Of a stretch of 26,576 nucleotides of DNA, positions 15,269 through 21,629 are shown piece by piece. The translations under genes were made by a program, and so were the position numbers. The DNA is from Candidatus Helarchaeota archaeon (GTDB taxonomy: Archaea > Asgardarchaeota > Lokiarchaeia > Helarchaeales > HEL-GB-A). Within the stretch, counting starts at the first letter, position 1, and the number at the start of each line of letters is the position of its first letter. The stretch is from contig JABXJT010000065.1 in the NCBI GenBank assembly GCA_013375455.1, forward strand, positions 1 through 26,576. Reading direction: 5' to 3'. The notes under the pieces are model-generated. The model had not been told where the DNA came from. It was given only the letters and a program-made list of their open reading frames with translations, and made no database searches.

Positions 15269-15994
15269 GTGGTAAGGGAAAAAATCGCCCCGGAATATCT
15301 TGAGAATGAACGTGAATATGAATCCGACCATTGGGAACATTTCCAACGCTTGCGAGCCGTGGCACGACCCGTATTGGAAGCATTACGGACGTTATCCCCT
15401 CTCTTGCACGGTTCGATTGCACGGGGCGACATTTCAAAAACGAGTGATATCGATGTCATAATTCCCTACCAAGTCAGCGAATTTCAAATAAACGTGGCGA
15501 TGAATGCGATTAACTATGAACCTGCTGAACGGTGGCTCGTCCAAGCAACTCCCCTCTCTGCCATTAAAGGGGTGATTGTATTTTCAACATCGCCCGAATT
15601 AACCATAACTTTTCCATTAATCCCCTTTTATCCTCGCGAACACGAATTCTACCATTTTGGAGGTGCGCTCGGTTTTGATGATTTGGCTCAAGATATTAAT
15701 ATACGTGTTCCTGGGGTGGATAAACAACTGCTTTTCATAGAACCTACGGAAAAGGGGCATGAGGAGTATCGCGTGACAACTGATAATGCGAACCTTATCG
15801 CAAAAATTCTGAACATCAGCATTGACACGATCCTCGAACGAATTAGAGTGCTAGAACGGCGAAATGAAAAAGGACGTACTGGGATCTTCAAGAAACGCTT
15901 AGTAAAACCCTCTGAGGCTTTTGGTGCAGTCCTGAAAGAGATCGCAGAAACGGACCCCGCCTCTCGTCGGCGAATAAAGCGGAAGAAAATTTGA
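15269..15994 (+). CDS. Predicted nucleotidyltransferase (COG2413-like)
   Basis: A 241-residue protein with a polymerase-beta-type nucleotidyltransferase motif: LHGSIARGD at about 46-54 followed by SDIDVII, so G48-S49 and the metal-binding D60 and D62 are present. A third acidic residue probably lies in the strand ELTITFPLIPF. The C-terminal part holds a helical region (NANLIAKILNISIDTILERIRVLERR) that reads like a helix-turn-helix, and a basic tail. It probably moves a nucleotide onto a protein, RNA or small molecule; the target is unknown. GTG 15269 starts four bases after the zinc-ribbon gene. The last codons form one arm of an exact repeat found again at 17509. Confidence 0.8.
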   Translation: MVREKIAPEYLENEREYESDHWEHFQRLRAVARPVLEALRTLSPLLHGSIARGDISKTSDIDVIIPYQVSEFQINVAMNAINYEPAERWLVQATPLSAIKGVIVFSTSPELTITFPLIPFYPREHEFYHFGGALGFDDLAQDINIRVPGVDKQLLFIEPTEKGHEEYRVTTDNANLIAKILNISIDTILERIRVLERRNEKGRTGIFKKRLVKPSEAFGAVLKEIAETDPASRRRIKRKKI

Positions 15995-15995
15995 G
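15972..15995 (+). repeat. 24-bp direct repeat, left copy (3' end of nucleotidyltransferase gene)
   Basis: The stretch begins GAATAAAGCGG and ends AATTTGAG, and covers the final codons and stop of the nucleotidyltransferase. An identical 24-base copy is at 17509-17532, in the same orientation, beyond the unknown-family gene and its decayed relative. Confidence 0.85.
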
Positions 15996-16104
15996 TACTA
16001 AAAAAGCTTAATCCTTCAATATTTCCTGTTCCTCTTGATCTTCTGCGTAAACAATTTTAAAAGGATTAGCACTAAAACTGAAATAGAAGTAGAAAAACTT
16101 TGGG

Positions 16105-17349
16105 ATGGTGAAGAAAATGCAGGGGTATGAAATGAGTGAACTTAAATTACGCCCAAGAGGTGAAGTATTGAGGGAAATTCCAGATTCCTATTATGCGAAG
16201 AGATTTATTCCCTTGGCAGAAAATCTTTTTACCTCAATACGCTTGATGGATGATTGGAAAATATATCTGAATAGGTTGGAAAATCTTCAGGATACGATGG
16301 CAACGGGCCTTCGAGATCAGCTGGATGAATCGATTAAAACTTTTGATTTCGATGCGCAGGAAAGAAAGAAAATAACGCGCATGAAGGAAACTGTTGTGCG
16401 TTGGGGATATCCCCCGATCTTGCCCATTCGGATGGACATGGCGAATTTGAGCACGAAAATGATCTACGGTCCTTCTGTGGATATTTCTTTCGTCAGTCTA
16501 TCCGATAAGGATAGAGACATGGTGTTCATCTACAATCTTCATATGGAGGAGTCAAGACCGACTGATTACTGGTTTCTAATTAAGTCGGAAGAACCGGAAC
16601 TCTTTAATAGAAGACATATGAAATTGGGAATCAGATTAGGCGATGTGGGGAAGAAAATCAAGGACAATATTGAGGTAGGAAGGCGGATTCGGGAAATATT
16701 GACGGATATCCGGAATGAGAAGACGCCTCAATGGAAAAACTCTGCTTATTATGTAAGTGTCTACTTTATGGTAGGCGCCTCCAACGTATCATTAGAGTTA
16801 AGCAATTGGAATGCAATAGGCGGCGTTTGGGATGGTGTGAATGCAACAAACTATGGCCTCGAAAACTGTATGTTTAATTACGAACCGCTCCCACCGATAT
16901 TGAATATAATGTTCGAATTAGATCGTCCAACATGGATCGATCGGATTTCGAGGGCGACGATGGAAAACTTGCTCTATTTGAATTATACGATGGGAGATGT
17001 CATTGAGGAACTCAAGAAAACTGACTACGAAGCATTTGATTACTACATGAGATTCCTCTCTTACCAACTAGAAAAGGGCATACCACTTCCTAGCCAAACA
17101 CTGCAGTGCAAGAGACCCATCTATAATAAAGAAACTGGGCAATGGGAACGATATGGATTCGAATTCCCCAAGGGACCAAGAATTCACTATCGGGATTTAG
17201 GGCTCACGTTTAAGGAGGCCCTTGGTGGCATTCTCTTTGATATTACCCATGAAAGTCAAGTGGAGAAAGTAACTCGGGATAACATCATTTCCCTGGGACA
17301 CGGATTTGAGACCAAATATTTACGGCCTGATCCGAATGAGGAGAATTAA
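16105..17349 (+). CDS. Unknown-family paralog, 414 aa (most complete copy)
   Basis: The longest member of a family with at least four copies or fragments in this window. It has no recognisable catalytic motif, signal or membrane helix. The N-terminal segment QGYEMSELKLRPRGEVLREIPD is shared with the partial copy at 1-225 and the fragment at 17401. The core, with RRHMKLG, DIRNEKTPQW, WDGVN and FDITHES, is shared with 307-1464. The chain is rich in Trp, Tyr and charged residues, suggesting a soluble globular protein. ATG 16105 is used; GTG 16108 and ATG 16117 are alternatives. The gene lies between two 24-bp direct repeats. Function unknown. Confidence 0.82.
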   Translation: MVKKMQGYEMSELKLRPRGEVLREIPDSYYAKRFIPLAENLFTSIRLMDDWKIYLNRLENLQDTMATGLRDQLDESIKTFDFDAQERKKITRMKETVVRWGYPPILPIRMDMANLSTKMIYGPSVDISFVSLSDKDRDMVFIYNLHMEESRPTDYWFLIKSEEPELFNRRHMKLGIRLGDVGKKIKDNIEVGRRIREILTDIRNEKTPQWKNSAYYVSVYFMVGASNVSLELSNWNAIGGVWDGVNATNYGLENCMFNYEPLPPILNIMFELDRPTWIDRISRATMENLLYLNYTMGDVIEELKKTDYEAFDYYMRFLSYQLEKGIPLPSQTLQCKRPIYNKETGQWERYGFEFPKGPRIHYRDLGLTFKEALGGILFDITHESQVEKVTRDNIISLGHGFETKYLRPDPNEEN

Positions 17350-17400
17350 AATTTATTAGGGAGAAATAGAAAGGTTAAGTGTAACGCAAAGATTTGGTAA

Positions 17401-17514
17401 GATGAAAAAATACAGGGGTACGAATTGAAAGAGCTCAAGTTACATAGAAGATGCGAGGTTTTCAATGAGATCCCGGATTCCTATTATTCTCGAAGGATTC
17501 TAGAAGAAGAATAA
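17401..17514 (+). pseudogene. Decayed fragment of the unknown paralogous family
   Basis: Read from 17401, the frame gives QGYELKELKLHRRCEV-x-NEIPDSYYSRR, a clear match to the N-terminus of the gene just upstream. The three start-codon positions of that gene (ATG, GTG, ATG) are here TAA, GAT and ATA, so translation cannot begin normally. The match breaks off after about 28 residues and runs into a stop inside the right 24-bp repeat. This is best read as an internally deleted, dead copy. Confidence 0.8.
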
Positions 17515-17532
17515 AGCGGAAGAAAATTTGAG
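17509..17532 (+). repeat. 24-bp direct repeat, right copy
   Basis: Identical over 24 bases to 15972-15995, with weaker similarity continuing into the following A-rich bases. Here it is fused to the end of the decayed family fragment rather than to a nucleotidyltransferase gene. Confidence 0.85.
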
Positions 17533-17559
17533 AATTAAAAATAGTAATGTAAAAAAAAG

Positions 17560-18087
17560 TTACATTTTATGGACAACGGTGGCCTCGACAATCTGATGGG
17601 CTTCGAGTTCGCGAATTTTTTTCCGGATTTCATCAATTGCTTGAGGATAAGCCTGCATGTAAGGAGTCAGGGAAGTATATTGTTCCTCTTTTGTCATTAC
17701 CGTTGGCAACCCTGGACCTGAATACATGGTCTGTTTGGTTTGCTGTAATTGTTTGAGATAATTTTTCAACCACTCAATCTGGTCCTCAATGGAATCCATT
17801 TTTGATAATAATTTCTCAATTTGATCTAAGTTAAAACCAGGGGTTCTTTTACAGCTCTTACCACCTTTTAAGAACCGTAAAGCTCGGTCTTTATGCATGC
17901 ATTTACTTGAGTAATGATGAAAAGAATCAACTAATGTTTGTTCTAATCGAGAATTTAATTCTTCCTCGGCATTTAATTCATTCTCTTCACAAATTTCTTT
18001 AAATAATTCAAGATATTTTTTCTTTATCTTAATATTTATTAATTCTAAATCTGAACTTTGACTCACACTTTCATCTTGTGTCGCCAT
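17560..18087 (-). CDS. Probable ribbon-helix-helix-like protein with coiled-coil region
   Basis: A 175-residue protein divergent from the HdrA-fusion operon. Residues about 14-53 (LELINIKIKKKYLELFKEICEENE and onward to LEQTL) look like a strand followed by two helices, the pattern of ribbon-helix-helix DNA-binding proteins. A cysteine pair region (C63 and C78) follows, then a helical, coiled-coil-like stretch near 87-115 (DQIEKLLSKMDSIEDQIEWL), and a second helix near the C-terminus. It could be a regulator of the neighbouring hydrogenase operon, whose promoter gap it shares. The domain call is by pattern only and no family is recognised with certainty. Confidence 0.6.
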   Translation of the reverse strand: MATQDESVSQSSDLELINIKIKKKYLELFKEICEENELNAEEELNSRLEQTLVDSFHHYSSKCMHKDRALRFLKGGKSCKRTPGFNLDQIEKLLSKMDSIEDQIEWLKNYLKQLQQTKQTMYSGPGLPTVMTKEEQYTSLTPYMQAYPQAIDEIRKKIRELEAHQIVEATVVHKM

Positions 18088-18189
18088 TTTTTCTTCACCA
18101 TCTTTCTTTTTTTTTCGTCCTTATTCTTCTAATCAATTATATCCCATAATTGCATATTAAGAATTTGAAAAGCGCAATTTCAAGAAAAA

Positions 18190-18257
18190 GACAATTTTTT
18201 TGTCAAAAATTTTCTTTGAAAAAAAAAGAAAAAGTGAATTTTATTTGTCAAAATTCA
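18190..18257. promoter_or_regulatory. Inverted and direct repeats upstream of the HdrA-fusion operon
   Basis: Three elements lie in the 231-bp gap before the HdrA-fusion ATG. GACAA/TTGTC is an inverted repeat at 18190-18204. TGAATTTT (18235-18242) and AAAATTCA (18250-18257) are perfect inverted 8-mers around a seven-base spacer. TTGTCAAAA occurs twice (18200-18208 and 18245-18253). A TATA-like AAATATAGTATA follows at about 18269-18280. The rest of the gap is A/T-homopolymer-rich. Candidate binders are the winged-helix domain encoded downstream or the divergent ribbon-helix-helix-like protein. Confidence 0.55.
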
Positions 18258-18318
18258 TATAGGAAAAAAAATATAGTATACTCGACCCCAAATTTTGGAA
18301 TTTAAGGAGCGAAATTTT

Positions 18319-20865
18319 ATGGAAATTTATGCGGTTTTGGCACATCCTCTCAGGCAAAAATTGCTGGAAATATTAGATAAAGAAGGATACATATCCTATT
18401 CAGATTTAATGGAAAAGCTTGGGCTAGAAACTACGGGCCAATTGAATTTTCACCTGAAAAAACTCGGGAAATATATAACCAAAGATAAAAAATCCTATTT
18501 TTTAACGGAAGATGGAAAGCGAATCGTGCAAATTTTGGAAGTTAATAAAAGACTTCTCGCGGGAGAAGATGTTGAAAGATTAGAGGTTCTTAAAAGTGAA
18601 TTGAATCGTGTTGGAATAATAATTTGTGATTGCTATTCCGAAATTTATAACACGATAAATATAAACGCGCTTGAAAACTATGTGAAGAAAATCCAAAGCG
18701 TTGTATCAGTTAAAATCTTGGATAATTTATGTCAAGTAAAGAATTTGAAGGAAATCACTGATTGGTGTAAGGATAATTATTTAAATAAAATTGTTATTGC
18801 TGCGTGTTCTCCAAAATCACATAAACACGTATTCCAGCGAATTTTTGAAGGAGTGATTGACAATCCCAATATTGAAATTGCCAATGTTCGAGAACAATGC
18901 GTCTGGGTTCACCATCCAAATCCCAAGGCGGCTTTAGAAAAGGCTCAAATACTGATTGAGGCAGGAGTTGAACGAGTTAAGCTACAAAAGAACGTGCAAG
19001 TTAAAAGGGTTGAAGTGGAGAAGAGTTGTGCAATTCTAGGTGGCGGGATCGCCGGAATGACACTCGCCTTAAATTTAGCAAGTGCAGGAATTAAAGTTTA
19101 TTTGATTGAAAAATCGCCGACATTAGGGGGAAAGGTAGCGCGTTGGAGCCGGATTTATGGGATGGGAGATTGCTCGATCTGCTTTCTCTCGGAATTAATT
19201 GGAGAGCTTGTGAAAGAAGAAAATATAGAGATATTAACAAACACCGAAATTGAAAAAGTATCTGGAGAGGTTGGGAATTTCACGCTAGAATTAATCAAAA
19301 AACCACGTTTTGTAGATGAACATAAATGTACGGGATGCAAACAATGTACATATCTATGTCAAGTTGAAAAAACCGATAAATATGAATTTGGTTTAATTAA
19401 TCGCAAATTGATTTACATTCCCTTTACGCAAGCGTACCCCTATACAACTTTAATTGATGAAGAGGATATTATAAAGTGTCGTAGATGCCGAATCTGCGAA
19501 GGGGCATGCGTAAATAAGGCTATTAATCTGGATGAGAAACCAATAAAGCTTCGGATCAAAGTAGGCGCAAAAGTAGTTGCGATCGGGGCCGACTTGTATT
19601 ATGATGTTAAAGGTGAATTAAAACGCTATAAATATAACCCGCAAAAGGATATCATTACATCACCAGAATTTGAACGGATGGTATCGTCGGACGGACCAAC
19701 TGAGGGTCAAATTTTAAAATTCTCAAATAATGAACCACCAATCTCGATTTCTATCATACAAAGTGTGGGTTCCACAGATTCCGCTGTTGAATTCAATGAC
19801 CTTGTCGCCTTAAAATATTTGGATTTCATTCATGAGAAGCTGCCATTTTGTAAAGTGGATATATTTTATGATCTATTCAAGGTTAAGGACAGATTTAAGC
19901 GTTTGCTAAATCCTATGAATAAGCAAATCCATTACGTGAAAAAAATCGAAATTGTTGAGATAGAGGGTGAGGGGAATGTAGTGATTGCTGATTCTAAAAA
20001 ATTTCCAAGTGACCTAATAATTTTGAATGTAAATATGGTTCCAAACAAAGATTTAAAGGAGCTTCGTAAAGTCTTAGATTTCACCTTAGATGATTACGGA
20101 TTCATGAGTGAGGAGACTCTGGCCTCAGGTATATTCGGGGGCGGTACCGTTATGGGGCCAACGAATTATAGTTCGACGATTGCAGGGATAAATGACGTGG
20201 CGATTAAAGTCATTTCCCTACTTTCGCACGATTATTTATTGTCAGAACCTAGCGGAATTGAAATCGCGAGCGAAAAGTGTGGATTATGCGGCTTATGTAT
20301 CATATCTTGTCCATATAATGCGCTTATTCTCGAATCTGATAAAGTCATTGTGGATAAATTTAAATGTAAAGGATGTGGGACGTGCGTAAGTGTATGTCCC
20401 ACGAAGGCTATAGAAATGAACATTGATACCACTGAAAAAATATTAAAGACGATTGAAGTTCTCTCTAAATTCAGGGCAAAACCAAAGATTGTTACATTTT
20501 GTTGTCACTCTTGTGGTTATGGCGCAGCTGATCAAGCAGGATTGAAAAAAATACCCTATAGTCCTAACACTTTCGTTATTGAAGTTCCTTGTACAGGCAG
20601 GGTGGATACAAGATTTATCCTCCATGCTTTTGAAGTGGGGTTTGATGGCGTTATGGTTATTGGGTGTAGAAGAGATTCCTGTCGATTTATTGATGGGGTT
20701 GAAAAGGTGAGACGTAAAATCAAGTTGGTAAAAGATGCATTAGGCCCCTTCGCCAAGAATCGTCTAAAGCAGGAGTCGTTAAGTGCTGATCAGGGCATTA
20801 AATTTGCAGAAATAGTAAATAAATTTTATTATGACTTGGTGGAGGAAATTAAAAATGAATCCTAA
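18319..20865 (+). CDS. Winged-helix-HdrA-MvhD fusion flavoprotein
   Basis: An 848-residue fusion. Residues about 1-72 are an ArsR-like winged helix (AVLAHPLRQKLLEIL ... LNFHLKKLGKYI). An HdrA body follows: N-terminal cysteines (ICDCYSE, NLCQ), AACSPKSH, the FAD loop LGGGIAG at 240-246, DCSIC, two ferredoxin-type cluster motifs at about 337-347 and 387-397, and two more at 654-664 and 683-693. The C-terminus is an MvhD domain with FCCHSCG, VPCTGRVD and IGCRRDSCRF. HdrA moves electrons through FAD and Fe-S clusters, in methanogens by flavin bifurcation with HdrBC. The canonical IQCVGSR...YCSxxCC cysteines are absent. ATG 18319 has an AAGGAG site nine bases upstream. It leads an operon with MvhG/MvhA-like genes. 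Sensor and enzyme roles are both possible. Confidence 0.88.
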   Translation: MEIYAVLAHPLRQKLLEILDKEGYISYSDLMEKLGLETTGQLNFHLKKLGKYITKDKKSYFLTEDGKRIVQILEVNKRLLAGEDVERLEVLKSELNRVGIIICDCYSEIYNTININALENYVKKIQSVVSVKILDNLCQVKNLKEITDWCKDNYLNKIVIAACSPKSHKHVFQRIFEGVIDNPNIEIANVREQCVWVHHPNPKAALEKAQILIEAGVERVKLQKNVQVKRVEVEKSCAILGGGIAGMTLALNLASAGIKVYLIEKSPTLGGKVARWSRIYGMGDCSICFLSELIGELVKEENIEILTNTEIEKVSGEVGNFTLELIKKPRFVDEHKCTGCKQCTYLCQVEKTDKYEFGLINRKLIYIPFTQAYPYTTLIDEEDIIKCRRCRICEGACVNKAINLDEKPIKLRIKVGAKVVAIGADLYYDVKGELKRYKYNPQKDIITSPEFERMVSSDGPTEGQILKFSNNEPPISISIIQSVGSTDSAVEFNDLVALKYLDFIHEKLPFCKVDIFYDLFKVKDRFKRLLNPMNKQIHYVKKIEIVEIEGEGNVVIADSKKFPSDLIILNVNMVPNKDLKELRKVLDFTLDDYGFMSEETLASGIFGGGTVMGPTNYSSTIAGINDVAIKVISLLSHDYLLSEPSGIEIASEKCGLCGLCIISCPYNALILESDKVIVDKFKCKGCGTCVSVCPTKAIEMNIDTTEKILKTIEVLSKFRAKPKIVTFCCHSCGYGAADQAGLKKIPYSPNTFVIEVPCTGRVDTRFILHAFEVGFDGVMVIGCRRDSCRFIDGVEKVRRKIKLVKDALGPFAKNRLKQESLSADQGIKFAEIVNKFYYDLVEEIKNES

Positions 20866-21610
20866 GTTTCTAATCACTTCATTGACTGCCTGTAGTGGGT
20901 GTATTGGAACAGTTTTGGCTTTAGACATTCTTTCAGAATTTTTTGAACGAGTAGACATTGTTTATTCGCCCTTCTTAATGGATGAAACTGAAATTCAAGA
21001 AGCAGACGTGGCACTAATAGAAGGCTGCGTTTCAGAGGAGGGGCAAATTGAAGTTCTTAAAGAAATTCGAAAGAATTCTAAAAGAGTCATTGCATTGGGG
21101 ACATGCGCTGCATTTGGGGGAATACTTAGTCTTTCAACTGAAAAAAAAGCAGCCCCAATCTCTGAATATATAGAAATTGAGGGTTTCATACCGGGTTGCC
21201 CACCGCCACCAAAATTATTGGGAAATTCTCTCATTAACTTGTTGGAAAATAAAGAAATTATTCTCCCTGAAATAAACTTATGTGCAGACTGTCCTCTCCG
21301 AGGAGAAGCAGAATTAGAATATGAAGATCCAATTAATAACTTACAACCTGAAATTACAACGGAAACGAGAACACGTTGTTTTTTGAAAGATAATATTTTA
21401 TGTTTAGGACCTGTAGTGAGGGAAGGCTGCGAACATAAGTGCATTGAACATAATTTGCCTTGCGAGGGGTGCATGGGACCTATTACACAGGATTACACCT
21501 CTAATATAATTAATTTCTTAAGCGTGCTTAAGCTTTCTAGAAATTTACGGAAGTATGATGGAATTTTTTTCCGGTTCGCAAAACCTAAAATTTGGAAGGA
21601 GAAAAAATGA
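20855..21610 (+). CDS. mvhG: [NiFe]-hydrogenase small subunit, MvhG-like
   Basis: A 251-residue electron-transfer subunit of a cytoplasmic group 3c-type hydrogenase. Proximal-cluster ligands are C13 and C16 (TACSGC), C84 (LGTCAAFGG) and C115 (GCPPPP). A second cysteine-rich region at 143-206 (CADCP, CFL, CLGP, GCEHKC, CEGCMGP) can hold two further [4Fe-4S] clusters, as in MvhG. There is no twin-arginine signal, so it is cytoplasmic. ATG 20855 overlaps the HdrA-fusion stop by 11 bases and has a GGAGG site ten bases before it, indicating translational coupling. It should pass electrons from the NiFe site to the MvhD domain of the fusion protein. Confidence 0.92.
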   Translation: MNPKFLITSLTACSGCIGTVLALDILSEFFERVDIVYSPFLMDETEIQEADVALIEGCVSEEGQIEVLKEIRKNSKRVIALGTCAAFGGILSLSTEKKAAPISEYIEIEGFIPGCPPPPKLLGNSLINLLENKEIILPEINLCADCPLRGEAELEYEDPINNLQPEITTETRTRCFLKDNILCLGPVVREGCEHKCIEHNLPCEGCMGPITQDYTSNIINFLSVLKLSRNLRKYDGIFFRFAKPKIWKEKK

Positions 21611-21629
21611 GAAGGAGGGAAAAATAGAA

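Noticed and set aside
15972..17532. Calling the repeat-bracketed segment an integrated mobile element
   Set aside because: There is no integrase, transposase or terminal inverted repeat; recombination between duplicated sequences explains it as well, so only the repeats were annotated.
20995..21474. A 159-codon minus-strand frame inside mvhG
   Set aside because: The plus-strand frame carries all hydrogenase small-subunit cysteines, so the antisense frame is a shadow.
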